A stretch of 10,793 nucleotides of DNA from Natronohydrobacter sp. (GCA_007117255.1 SKGU01000375.1:1-10793); one strand, 5' to 3'; shown: positions 1-7,496, counted from the first letter of the stretch. Notes: a model not told the origin generated them from the letters alone. Translations and numbers: made by a program.

Positions 1-2
1 AC

Positions 3-131
3 GGGGGTGGCCGCGCGGCGCTGGCAGCCCTTGCGGCCGTCATGGCGGGCAAGCAAGATGTGCGGGTTTACTATCTCAGCTTTGCGGATTGGGCCGCCGA
101 TGAAAGCTGCCCGGTTCATTTGCCGGACTAA
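3..131 (+). CDS. C-terminal end of an unrecognised protein (cut by window edge)
   Basis: An open frame enters from the left edge and ends at TAA 129-131, giving about 42 C-terminal residues. The stretch is alanine-rich and then turns into a mixed, non-repetitive tail containing VRVYYLSFADWAADESCPVH. Its balanced composition looks more like coding sequence than the competing frame (start 7, end 306), which is rich in Arg and Pro. I do not recognise the family. An FNR-type box starts 24 bases after the stop, so this gene does not appear to continue into what follows. With so little of it visible no function can be given. Confidence 0.45.
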   Translation, partial: GGGRAALAALAAVMAGKQDVRVYYLSFADWAADESCPVHLPD

Positions 132-154
132 GCCGCACTGTTTGCGAGATACGT

Positions 155-168
155 TTGACATTGATCAA
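155..168. promoter_or_regulatory. FNR/FnrL-type box TTGAC-ATTG-ATCAA
   Basis: The 14 bases TTGACATTGATCAA match the FNR/CRP-superfamily half-site arrangement TTGAy-N4-rTCAA. In Rhodobacterales, FnrL or Dnr bind such boxes upstream of microaerobic and denitrification genes. No intact gene follows: the next recognisable coding sequence is the truncated btaB-like remnant from about 291. The box may belong to a promoter whose gene was deleted, or control something not visible here. It was identified by eye against the consensus. Confidence 0.5.
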
Positions 169-290
169 GGCCGCGCCGATCTCGTACCATCATTACGGCG
201 TCCTCATGTTTCTTTGCGGTCTTTTCTGACCGACGCGCCGATGCTGTTTCTGTCGCTTGCCGCCATGATTTCCGGCGAGCGACGAGCCCG

Positions 291-752
291 GTGTTTATTC
301 GATTAGTCCTCGGATATCCGCAATGCACCCTCTACAGATTGGATATTTCCAAACAGATTCTGGATAGCGCACGCGCCAAGCTGGGAGTGCGCGCTGTTCT
401 GCTGCAGGAAGATGCTTGCGAATTTGATGCGCACAACGCCTTCGGGGTGACGCACTTCAACCGGATCATTTTGTCTTACAGTCTGTCCATGATTCCCGAC
501 AGGCAGGCGGCGCTGGCCGGAGCCATTCGTTACCTTGCACCGGGCGGAAGCCTACATATCGTGGATTTCGGCACACAGAGCCGCCTGCCCCGGTTTGCCA
601 ATGCAACGTTGAATACATGGCTCGCATGCGTGCAATTCACGCCGCGTCGTGAACTGCACGCCGAGTTGAACATGCTTTCAGACCAGAACTGCAGGGGACT
701 TGAAGTACAGCACCTGTTTCGTAGCCACGCCCTATATGCTGTGTCGCGATAG
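291..752 (+). pseudogene. btaB: N-terminally truncated BtaB-like SAM methyltransferase remnant
   Basis: The reading frame gives 153 residues from GTG 291 and resembles the C-terminal two thirds of BtaB, the SAM-dependent N-methyltransferase that turns diacylglyceryl-homoserine into the betaine lipid DGTS. Visible methyltransferase parts are the acidic-loop segment YRLDIS (Asp18), EDACEFD (40-46), the strand IILSYSLSMIPD (59-70) and LAPGGSLHIVDFG (82-94). The C-terminus ALYAVSR also fits the family. The N-terminal SAM-binding glycine motif (of E-x-G-C-G-T-G type) and roughly 60 residues before it are absent. The open frame extends upstream to 165, but that part does not resemble the family, and neither do the other two forward frames. 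The GTG has no good ribosome-binding site. I infer a 5'-deleted, non-functional gene; the family call is from memory of related sequences. Confidence 0.6.
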
Positions 753-1082
753 GTTAAGCCTGTGCCGGTTGGGTGTTCCGGGCCGGAATCCGACTGCGTA
801 TGGCGAACCAGAGTCAGCGGGATGGAACGGGGTGCCGGAAAAGTTGATCGCAGCCATCGCGCGAAATCTGCATCATAATGCACCGCGGGCCACGCGCGAA
901 ACTGATTGAGGAAACTCCAGACTTGGCTCGACCAAGACGCCAAAAACACTTTTACTTTTGCAGGCGAACTTGGGATACACAACTACCCAGCCAGCGTTTC
1001 CTGCATAGCTCGGCATCACTGTCGCAGAAATGTTGTGATGACACAGCCTGCGCGGTGCTTTGTTCCACACAACAAGGAGACC
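753..1082. other. Gene-poor stretch before the haem monooxygenase
   Basis: About 330 bases without a convincing gene. One forward frame is open from 906 through the downstream monooxygenase gene. Its first part (about 906-1010) weakly resembles a helix-turn-helix segment (KLQTWLDQ, then FAGELGI, then SVSCIAR) but has no good start signal. The opposite-strand frames covering this stretch are Arg/Ser/Pro-rich and look like chance. No tRNA or clear promoter was seen, and no TGA-N9-TCA iron box was found here. Confidence 0.4.
1074..1079 (+). promoter_or_regulatory. Ribosome-binding site deciding the monooxygenase start
   Basis: AAGGAG lies 3 bases before ATG 1083 and 9 bases before ATG 1089. The longer distance is the more usual one and gives the family's typical N-terminus MFIAMNRF. 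Confidence 0.55.
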
Positions 1083-1088
1083 ATGCCG

Positions 1089-1415
1089 ATGTTCATCGCC
1101 ATGAACCGTTTTACCGTGCCGCTGGAGAATGCCGAAGCGTTCGAGGCACTCTGGCTTGGCCGCGAGTCCCATCTTGATCAGATGGAGGGCTTTGTCGAAT
1201 TTCACATGCTCAAAGGCCCCGAGGCTGACGGGAGCAGGCTTTATGCCTCGCATACTGTCTGGGCGTCGGAAGATCACTTCCTCGCATGGACACGCAGCGA
1301 CGCGTTCCGCGCCGCTCATGCCCGCGCAGGCGACACGCGCAAACTGCATGCAGGCGCGCCGCAATTCGAGGGCTTCACGGCCATCCAGCACCTTGGCGCA
1401 AAAGCAGCCGCCTGA
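1089..1415 (+). CDS. IsdG/HmoA-type haem-degrading monooxygenase (ABM fold)
   Basis: A small soluble protein (108 residues) of the antibiotic-biosynthesis-monooxygenase fold, dimeric ferredoxin-like enzymes that include IsdG, IsdI and HmoA haem oxygenases. They open haem in the cytoplasm and free its iron. The catalytic triad known from IsdG (Asn7, Trp67, His77) has visible counterparts: Asn6 in MFIAMNRF, Trp67 in FLAWTRS and His77 in FRAAHA, with the same 10-residue Trp-His spacing. The GFVEFHMLKGP segment is typical of the family. I prefer ATG 1089 because AAGGAG at 1074-1079 lies 9 bases upstream; ATG 1083 would add two residues but leaves only 3 bases. The gene is convergent with hmuR and shares its terminator. 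Its place in a haem locus supports haem as substrate rather than a generic ABM function. Confidence 0.8.
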   Translation: MFIAMNRFTVPLENAEAFEALWLGRESHLDQMEGFVEFHMLKGPEADGSRLYASHTVWASEDHFLAWTRSDAFRAAHARAGDTRKLHAGAPQFEGFTAIQHLGAKAAA

Positions 1416-1455
1416 AAAAAAGCAGCGCGGGAGCATTTCCCGCGCTGCCGGTTTT
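1415..1455. terminator. Intrinsic terminator between convergent genes
   Basis: A perfect 11-base stem (1422-1432 pairing with 1438-1448) encloses the five-base loop GCATT. On the minus strand the stem is followed by seven T (the A-run at 1415-1421), a classic Rho-independent terminator for hmuR, whose stop codon lies about 40 bases upstream in that direction. On the plus strand the hairpin begins seven bases after the monooxygenase stop codon and is followed by CGGTTTT, a weaker T tract. It probably works in both directions and is stronger for hmuR. Confidence 0.85.
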
Positions 1456-1489
1456 CTGCCTGTTGTCCTGCCTTCCTTGGAGGGAGTGC

Positions 1490-3568
1490 TTACCAGTTGA
1501 ACTGCCTGCCCACGCTCAGCCGGACATCACGACCACGGCGAGGTTCGTTGCTGGCAAGGCTTCCGTTCAAGATGTTGCGATACTGCTTGTCCAGCACATT
1601 GTTGACCGCAAACTGCACTTCCAGCCCCGCCATAGCACCCTGATCGGGCCGCCATGTCAGGAACAGGTCATTGACACCGTAGCCGGGAAACGCATCACCA
1701 TTTGAACGCGTGGCACTGCGCACGAATGTCCCGCGCCAGCCATATTCCAGCGTCTGATCGAAAGCCCGCGCACCGAGTTCCAGCACCAGTTCATCTGATG
1801 GTGTGGAATTCAGCCGCGCGCCAGTGGTCTTGTCGGTCCCAAGGATGCGCGAATAGGCGAATTTACCGAAAACGCTTTCCGCATCATAGCCGCCTTCCAG
1901 CTCGACCCCCCGGATATGCGCACGCGAGATGTTGACATAGGACGGGACGCCTGCGCCAAGCGAACGCTCGATCTTGTCAGATATCCGGTTTGAAAAGGCC
2001 GTGAGTTTCAGATCAAGGCTGTCGCCAGTCGTGAACAGGTCACGCCCGCTATAGGACAGCCCCGCCTCGACCGTGCGGGCGCGCTCAGGCCGCAGATTGG
2101 GCGAAATCAGCCCACCGCTAAACCCGGCATTGAACAACTCGTCCAGTGACGGCGCGCGCTCGGTCTGCGCCAATGATCCAAAAACGGCCCATTCGTCACT
2201 CAATTTGTAATGCAGCGCCAGTGACGCCGCGCGTACAGTTGTACTGCGCGCTAGCGCCCCCGTGGCCGCGGTCACTTGCGCCGAGGGCGTCAGCGACACA
2301 CGGTCTGCGCGCAGGCCCAGAACAGCGGTCAGGCGCTCATCCCAGATGAATTCGTTCTGCACGAAGACGCCGATCCGACGATCTGTGCCTTCAGGATGGG
2401 TCGCGCGCGGGCCGCTGAGTGCGGTCTGGTGACTGCGTTCCTGCCGTGATCCCTCGACACCGATGGTCAGATAATTTTCCCAGCCATCCCCCTCGAAAGT
2501 GGCACGGTTCTGAGCACGCAATCCGAATGTCCGATAGCCGTAACGCGAATCCTCGAACAACTCGCTCGGAATCGGCGCTGTCGCGTTGTCCTGCTCAACC
2601 TGCGTGCGCGAGAAGGTCAGTTGCACCTTGGCATCCAGCAGCGGATTGCCGCTGGCGGGATTCGCCCAGGTGATCTGCGCTGTGTCATCCTGCACTTTGC
2701 GGTCGACCAATCCAAAGACAGGCGCACCGATATCGGCCGAGTAATTGGCGTCATCCTCGTCACTGTGCCAGCGCGTCAGCGAGAAGCTGAGGGTCTGTTC
2801 GCGATTGTCACCGAAACGGAACGTTCCCTTCAACAGACCAGACGTCGAAGACATGCCCGATCCCGTAACCCGCGTGCCATCACCCGATCTGTAATCGCCC
2901 TCCTTGCGGTGGTTTAGCGCCGCGAGGATTTCGAACCCTTCGCCGAAGCGTTGTGCCAGAATAACCGACCCCAATGCGCCTGACCCGTTAGTATTGCCGC
3001 CTGCCTTCAAGCGCAGGGCAGTATCACTGCCGTCTTGAAGAAAATCTGCGGCGTCTTTGGTCTCGAACGCGACGACCCCACCGAGCGCCCCAGATCCATA
3101 AAGTGCCGACGATGCAGGGCCACGCAGCACCTCGACCCGGCGGTAGAGTTCCGGCTCGCCGAAGAACTGGCCCATCCGATATTGCTGCGAGAATTTCTGC
3201 ACCCCATCGACCGACACGATCACCCGGTTCTGATCCGACGCGTCGGCCGAGCCGATCCCGCGAATGTTGAAGCTCTGGCCGGTCATGCGGTCGCCACCAA
3301 AGGCTGTTGCGCCGGGGATGGTGCGCAGCAGATCCCCTGGCTTCGCGGGCTGCTCGCGGTCGATATCTTCCTGCTCCAGCGTGCTGACGGCCTGCGGCGT
3401 GTCAATCGCCACCCGCGCGCGACCAAAACCAAGGATGATGCGACCAAGGAAGGACGTGGCCTGCAGGCTTTCGACTTGTTGCGCGACCGTTGGCATTGGA
3501 GCCAGCAACAGTGCAGTTGCGGAAATAGTCGCAGATAGGCGCGCGCGGCGCCTGTTCGGTTGAGTCAT
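1490..3568 (-). CDS. hmuR: TonB-dependent outer-membrane haem receptor HmuR
   Basis: A 692-residue TonB-dependent receptor that would bind haem or haem-proteins at the cell surface and move haem into the periplasm. A signal peptide covers about 1-29 (RRR, hydrophobic core, cut near TVA/QQ). The plug follows, with IRGIG at 102-106 and VEVLRGP...LYGSGALGG at 145-164, then a 22-strand-type barrel ending in the aromatic residue of RQFNW. ERAP (470-473) and SPNL (489-492) correspond to the FRAP and NPNL boxes of haem receptors, but the loop between them has no His and the plug has none either. Start ATG 3568 is chosen over upstream starts because AAGGGGAT precedes it by a few bases and the signal peptide then begins cleanly. 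It follows hmuV after 91 bases that carry an iron-box-like palindrome, so it may also have its own promoter. Confidence 0.9.
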   Translation of the reverse strand: MTQPNRRRARLSATISATALLLAPMPTVAQQVESLQATSFLGRIILGFGRARVAIDTPQAVSTLEQEDIDREQPAKPGDLLRTIPGATAFGGDRMTGQSFNIRGIGSADASDQNRVIVSVDGVQKFSQQYRMGQFFGEPELYRRVEVLRGPASSALYGSGALGGVVAFETKDAADFLQDGSDTALRLKAGGNTNGSGALGSVILAQRFGEGFEILAALNHRKEGDYRSGDGTRVTGSGMSSTSGLLKGTFRFGDNREQTLSFSLTRWHSDEDDANYSADIGAPVFGLVDRKVQDDTAQITWANPASGNPLLDAKVQLTFSRTQVEQDNATAPIPSELFEDSRYGYRTFGLRAQNRATFEGDGWENYLTIGVEGSRQERSHQTALSGPRATHPEGTDRRIGVFVQNEFIWDERLTAVLGLRADRVSLTPSAQVTAATGALARSTTVRAASLALHYKLSDEWAVFGSLAQTERAPSLDELFNAGFSGGLISPNLRPERARTVEAGLSYSGRDLFTTGDSLDLKLTAFSNRISDKIERSLGAGVPSYVNISRAHIRGVELEGGYDAESVFGKFAYSRILGTDKTTGARLNSTPSDELVLELGARAFDQTLEYGWRGTFVRSATRSNGDAFPGYGVNDLFLTWRPDQGAMAGLEVQFAVNNVLDKQYRNILNGSLASNEPRRGRDVRLSVGRQFNW

Positions 3569-3636
3569 CGGTATCCCCTTTGAGTGTTCTCTGGCTGGCG
3601 ATACCGCTGGCGTTATGGTGACTGCGCTACTTAAGC

Positions 3637-3651
3637 TGACTGAAAGAGTCA
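3637..3651. promoter_or_regulatory. Candidate iron-responsive operator TGACT-GAAAG-AGTCA
   Basis: A perfect inverted repeat with 5-base arms that also fits TGA-N9-TCA, the IRO consensus of the alphaproteobacterial iron repressor RirA. It lies 69-83 bases upstream of the hmuR start. On the minus strand the sequence TTGACT overlapping it could serve as a -35 element, so a bound repressor would block it; no clear -10 was found at normal spacing. It may uncouple hmuR from the genes ahead of it. Confidence 0.5.
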
Positions 3652-3659
3652 AGTATCAC

Positions 3660-4448
3660 TCAGGCCATTTCCGCCGCCTGTGGCAGGATATAGGTCGCGC
3701 CTTGTGCGGGCGGGCTGGAAACGCGCAAACGACAGCCATAGGCGCGCGACAGGTTCTGATCGCTCAGCACCTCGCGCACCGCGCCCTGCGCCAAAACGCG
3801 CCCGTCGAGCATCAGCACCACGCGGTCGGCAAACATCGCCGTCAGGTTCAGATCATGCATGACAGCGACAACCCCGCCGCCCGCACGCGCGAAACGCCGC
3901 GCCAGATGCATGACCTGCAACTGATGGCCGATATCGAGCGCCGCGACCGGCTCATCCAGAAACAACCAGCGCGGGATGCCATCCTGCACCGGCTCCCAGA
4001 CCTGCAACAGCACACGCGCGAGTTGCGCGCGTGCCTGTTCGCCCCCCGAAAGCTCCTGAAAGAAGCGCGCACCATAGCCCTCAAGCCCCACCCGCTCCAG
4101 CGCGCGACCCGGCAATTGCGCCGCATCCGGCCGCAGCGCGATGCGCCCGGTCAGGCCCAGCCGCACCACCTCATGCACAGTAAAGGGAAAGGCGAGTACA
4201 CTTGCTTGCGGCAGCACCGCGCGGCGTTCGGCCAGCGCATGTGGGGGCAGCGCACGCATGTCCTGCCTGTTCAGTGTCACTGTGCCGCGACAGGCCAAAT
4301 CGCCAGTGATCGCACGCAAAAGCGTGGTTTTGCCCGACCCGTTCGGCCCGACGATGACGGTCATGGCGCCGGGCTGCGCGCTCAGCCCTGCGCCATGCAG
4401 CACCTGTTTGCGCCCCAAGGTGACGGAAATATCGCGTGCCTCAAGCAT
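3660..4448 (-). CDS. hmuV: Haem ABC transporter ATP-binding protein HmuV
   Basis: A 262-residue ABC ATPase that would power haem import across the inner membrane on the cytoplasmic face of HmuU. All motifs are present: Walker A GPNGSGKTT (34-42), Q-loop LPQ (Gln81), signature LSGGEQ (133-138), Walker B WLFLDEP (Asp165, Glu166), D-loop ALD (170-172) and H-loop MHD (His198). Length and motif spacing match the HmuV/FecE/BtuD group. The gene starts 6 bases after the hmuU stop, so the two are surely cotranscribed. The long open frame on the opposite strand across this gene and hmuU is a by-product of codon composition. Confidence 0.95.
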   Translation of the reverse strand: MLEARDISVTLGRKQVLHGAGLSAQPGAMTVIVGPNGSGKTTLLRAITGDLACRGTVTLNRQDMRALPPHALAERRAVLPQASVLAFPFTVHEVVRLGLTGRIALRPDAAQLPGRALERVGLEGYGARFFQELSGGEQARAQLARVLLQVWEPVQDGIPRWLFLDEPVAALDIGHQLQVMHLARRFARAGGGVVAVMHDLNLTAMFADRVVLMLDGRVLAQGAVREVLSDQNLSRAYGCRLRVSSPPAQGATYILPQAAEMA

Positions 4449-4454
4449 CGCCCC

Positions 4455-5534
4455 TCACATATCCACGATGCCGCGACGGCGCAGCAATATCCACAAAAAG
4501 ACCGGCCCGCCCAGCACAGCCGTCACAATTCCGATGGGCAATTCTGCAGGTGCGATGATCAGCCGCGAGATGATATCCGCGAGCAGCAGCAGCCCCGCCC
4601 CCAGCAGCGCCGCTGCAGGCAGCAGAAAGCGATGATCCGGCCCCATGACCAGCCGCAACAGATGCGGCACGACAATGCCGATGAACCCGATCCCGCCGGA
4701 CACAGCCACTGCCGCGCCGGTGGCGGCTGCGACCGTCAGAATGGCCAGATTCTTCATCCGCTGCACGGCAACGCCCAGATGCGCGGCAGCGCCTTCGCCC
4801 AGGGCCAGGCCATTAAGCGCCCGAGCAAGCATCGGCGCGGCCAGCAGCGCCAGCACCATGATCGGGGCGGCAGCGGCCAGTTTCGCCCAACTTGCCCCGG
4901 CCAGCGAGCCCAACCCCCAGAAGGTCAAGTCGCGCAGTTGCTGGTCGTCGGCGATATAGACCAGAATGCCGGTCAGCGCGCCCGATAGCGCCCCCAGCGC
5001 GATGCCTGCCAGCAGCATAGTCGCCACCGACGTACGCCCCGCGCGGGTTGACACACGGTAAAGGATCAAGGTCGTTACCCAGCCGCCGAAGAACGCCGCA
5101 AAGGGGACCAGATGCATCCCCGCGACCGCCAGAATTGCAGGTGGCAGGAACGCCCCCAGCACAATCGCCAGCACTGCGGCGAGGCCCGCACCCGCGCCAA
5201 CGCCCACGATGCCCGGATCGGCCAGCGGATTGCGAAACAGCCCCTGCATCACTGCGCCCGAAACAGCCAGCGATGCGCCAACCAGCATCCCCGTCAGCAA
5301 GCGCGGCAGGCGGATGTCGAAGAGCACCACGCGTTCGCGCACACTCAGTTCCTCGCCCGATATCCACTTCGCCAGCACATCGCCCAGCGACACGCCTGCC
5401 GCGCCCGTACCGAGCGAAGCAATCGCCGCCAGCATCACGAACACCACCAGCGCAAGAATGGTCACGCGCGCGCGGTCCGATCGGTCGCCTGTCGCGCCAT
5501 GTCCCGCGCTGCGCCCCCAGGGCAAGGCCACCAT
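4455..5534 (-). CDS. hmuU: Haem ABC transporter permease HmuU
   Basis: A 359-residue FecCD-family permease; two copies would form the membrane channel for haem, taking it from HmuT. It is almost wholly hydrophobic, with several membrane helices after a polar N-terminus of about 25 residues. Family motifs are DIRLPRLL, the conserved QGLFRNPLADPGIVG and, near the C-terminus, GFIGIVVPHLLR followed by GPDHR, the region that contacts the ATPase. The frame is open further upstream to 5633, but that would overlap hmuT by about 95 bases. ATG 5534 lies 4 bases after the hmuT stop, with a purine-rich GGGGGCTGAGG before it, and gives a normal length. Confidence 0.93.
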   Translation of the reverse strand: MVALPWGRSAGHGATGDRSDRARVTILALVVFVMLAAIASLGTGAAGVSLGDVLAKWISGEELSVRERVVLFDIRLPRLLTGMLVGASLAVSGAVMQGLFRNPLADPGIVGVGAGAGLAAVLAIVLGAFLPPAILAVAGMHLVPFAAFFGGWVTTLILYRVSTRAGRTSVATMLLAGIALGALSGALTGILVYIADDQQLRDLTFWGLGSLAGASWAKLAAAAPIMVLALLAAPMLARALNGLALGEGAAAHLGVAVQRMKNLAILTVAAATGAAVAVSGGIGFIGIVVPHLLRLVMGPDHRFLLPAAALLGAGLLLLADIISRLIIAPAELPIGIVTAVLGGPVFLWILLRRRGIVDM

Positions 5535-5538
5535 CGCC

Positions 5539-6378
5539 TCAGCCCCCTTTGTGCGGCTCTGGGTAGAGCGCACGGTGCAACTCTTGCGCAGCTTCCGCTG
5601 TGCGCGGTCCGAAACCCAGAAGATAGATGCCATTCATGCGGATGACCGCGCCAGCTTCTGCGGCAGGGGTCAGCCCAAGCGCGGGATGCGCCAGAATCTC
5701 CGCATCCGAGATCGCATGATCGCCGCCACGATCCATCATCAGGATCACATCGGGCGCGGCAGCGGTGATCGCCTCATCACTCAGCAAACGGTAGCCCGCG
5801 AAATCGTCAAAGGCATTCACCCCGCCCGCCAGCTCTATCATGGCGCTCGCCCCAGTATCGCGCCCGGCGGCATTGATCCGCCCGCCCTGCGCCGACAGCA
5901 CGAACATCACACGTTTGGGCGTGCTCACGATCTCTGCCTCATCGCGAAGGGCGGCAAATTCAGCCTCAAGCTGCGCGACAAGCGCCTCACCCTGCGCGCC
6001 TGCGTCCAGATGCGCGGCGACGGTCATGACCCGCTCCAGCACGCCCGCAGAGCTGGGATCATCCGTGATCTGCACAAACGGCACGGACGCCGCCTGCATG
6101 ATCTGCACGGTTTCCGCAGGCCCCGCGCCCTCTGATGCCACGATCAGATCAGGGTCGAGCGCCAGAAGCCCCTCGGGCGAGAGGGCGCGCATATAACCGA
6201 CATCGGGCAGCGCCTCGATTTCGGGCGGGAAACTGGCCGTCGTGTCGCGCCCGACAAGCCGATGCTCCTGCCCCAGCGCATAGACGATTTCAGCCAGCCC
6301 CCCGCCGATAACGACGACGCGCTCCTGCGCGGCAAGCGGGGTCGCAAGTAGGACGAGCGCAAGTGTTGCACGCAACAT
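5539..6378 (-). CDS. hmuT: Periplasmic haem-binding protein HmuT
   Basis: A 279-residue solute-binding protein of the haem branch (Peripla_BP_2, two lobes joined by a helix) that ferries haem from HmuR to HmuUV. A signal peptide (MLRATLALVLLATPLAAQ) covers about 1-18; no lipobox cysteine is present, so it should be soluble in the periplasm. Tyr62 in VGYMRALSPEG matches the haem-ligating Tyr of ShuT and PhuT. Further family features are PDLIVASEGAGP, the ELAGGVNAFDD segment and the LLSDEAITAAAPDVILMM strand. It starts 3 bases after the hmuS stop and ends 4 bases before hmuU, so translation is probably coupled. Confidence 0.93.
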   Translation of the reverse strand: MLRATLALVLLATPLAAQERVVVIGGGLAEIVYALGQEHRLVGRDTTASFPPEIEALPDVGYMRALSPEGLLALDPDLIVASEGAGPAETVQIMQAASVPFVQITDDPSSAGVLERVMTVAAHLDAGAQGEALVAQLEAEFAALRDEAEIVSTPKRVMFVLSAQGGRINAAGRDTGASAMIELAGGVNAFDDFAGYRLLSDEAITAAAPDVILMMDRGGDHAISDAEILAHPALGLTPAAEAGAVIRMNGIYLLGFGPRTAEAAQELHRALYPEPHKGG

Positions 6379-6381
6379 GGC

Positions 6382-7416
6382 TCAGACCTCGCTCTGACGT
6401 GGTAGCGCTTCGACCATCGCACGAAAGGCGTTGGTGTCGGGGTCACGCTTACCGAAAATCTGCACAATCAGCGCACCTTGCGCATCAAAGGCTTCGATCG
6501 AATGGGCCATGCCGTCGCGGATGGGTTTGATGACATGCCAGACTTCGGCAATGTGATCGGCGCGCAGATGCAGATTGAACCGCGGGTCGAGCACATTGAT
6601 CCAGGGGCCCATCGGTTCGACCCGTGCAACCGGGCCGCCGTGGATCTGGATGCAGCCCTGATTGCCCACAAAGATCATCAGCGGGACCTTTTCGGCAGCA
6701 GCCTGATGCAGCACCTGCGTCACCGCATCGGGCCGCAACGCAAAGGCCCATGGCGCGCCCGCCACATGGTAAGCGCCCAGCCGATTCATCTTCAGCTTCG
6801 AGACCATGCGCAAAAACTGATGGGTATCTGTCATCTCACCCCATTCGCGTCGCAGATCATCGGCCTTGTCTGCGCGTAGCTTGGCAACTTCGACTGCGGC
6901 GCGGGGCGTCAAGGTGATTGTATCGTCCTGTTCTGCAAGACGCAGGTCACGCACCAATACCGCGAATGCGTTGCGGTTCGAAATATCTGTCAGAAACACC
7001 TTATGCACAGCATCGCCTGCCGCATCAAAGATCTGTACCGACGGGCGCGGGCCATCCAGCAAGGCAAAACCATGCACCCAGTGTCTGGGGAACATACGCA
7101 GATCAATCTCGGCTCCCAGCACCATCGCGGCATGGGCACCTGAATGGTAATCTTCATAGATGCCCGTCCGTTCATGCACACAAGAGGCATTTCGGGTCAG
7201 CGCCATGACCTCGCCAAGGGTCTGGATCGCGGGAAACAAGCGGTCAAGATCGGGGTCTATTCGAACGAGTTGCGCGCCATCGACATGCGCAGCGACCAGC
7301 GCAGCCTCGGTGACGCCAAGGCTCTCAGCCAGATCGCGGGCGCGGGCCTTGGGATTCTCGGCGCGCGCTTTGCGCAGATCGGCGGGTGACAACGGTGCGA
7401 GGATATCCAGCGACAT
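6382..7416 (-). CDS. hmuS: Cytoplasmic haem-handling protein HmuS (HemS/ChuS family)
   Basis: A 344-residue protein of the HemS/ChuS/PhuS family, which takes haem arriving through HmuUV and either hands it on or degrades it. It has the family's two similar halves. The first holds DLRMFPRHWVHGFAL (about 105-119), where the distal-side Arg lies. The second begins after a linker with TDTHQF, whose His199 corresponds to the axial haem ligand (ChuS His193). The sequence GPWINVLDPRFNLHLR (270-285) is a family hallmark. No signal peptide is seen. The start ATG 7416 has AGGAG about 8 bases upstream. It is the first gene of the minus-strand operon and reads out of the divergent control region. It differs in fold from the IsdG-like enzyme at 1089, so the locus carries two candidate haem-opening activities. 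Confidence 0.93.
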   Translation of the reverse strand: MSLDILAPLSPADLRKARAENPKARARDLAESLGVTEAALVAAHVDGAQLVRIDPDLDRLFPAIQTLGEVMALTRNASCVHERTGIYEDYHSGAHAAMVLGAEIDLRMFPRHWVHGFALLDGPRPSVQIFDAAGDAVHKVFLTDISNRNAFAVLVRDLRLAEQDDTITLTPRAAVEVAKLRADKADDLRREWGEMTDTHQFLRMVSKLKMNRLGAYHVAGAPWAFALRPDAVTQVLHQAAAEKVPLMIFVGNQGCIQIHGGPVARVEPMGPWINVLDPRFNLHLRADHIAEVWHVIKPIRDGMAHSIEAFDAQGALIVQIFGKRDPDTNAFRAMVEALPRQSEV

Positions 7417-7475
7417 CAGAAAGCTCCTGAAACTGTTGAGGTCAGGCGCGTGTCTGGCTCAGGGCTGGATGGCGC

Positions 7476-7496
7476 ATGAAGCGGCGGACGCTTCAT
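7476..7496. repeat. Perfect inverted repeat ATGAAGCG-N5-CGCTTCAT
   Basis: Eight-base arms (7476-7483 and 7489-7496) surround GCGGA. It lies just before the -35-like TTGACA on the plus strand, a fitting place for an operator. There is no T tract, so it does not look like a terminator. A shorter look-alike containing TGAA, GGCGG and CTTCAT occurs at 7591-7606. Confidence 0.6.

Noticed and set aside
906..1415. Monooxygenase translated from TTG 906 as a 169-residue fusion
   Set aside because: No ribosome-binding site at 906, while AAGGAG precedes ATG 1083/1089. The family is about 100-110 residues long.
530..1436. Minus-strand open frames (530-982 and 873-1436) across the gene-poor stretch and the monooxygenase
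   Set aside because: Their composition is unlike the neighbouring genes and they have no ribosome-binding site. One runs through the monooxygenase, whose triad is on the plus strand, and through the terminator hairpin.
1490..3652. Longer hmuR start giving 720 residues
   Set aside because: The extra 28 residues would precede the basic start of the signal peptide and would cover the iron-box region. ATG 3568 has a good AAGGGGAT site.
3615..4988. Long plus-strand open frame (457 codons) opposite hmuV and hmuU
   Set aside because: The translation is His/Gln/Arg/Pro-rich with no domain. It mirrors two genes with complete family motifs, and its openness follows from codon bias on the other strand.
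4455..5633. Longer hmuU start giving 392 residues
   Set aside because: It would overlap hmuT by about 95 bases, and the added residues are basic and unlike the family. ATG 5534 fits right after the hmuT stop.
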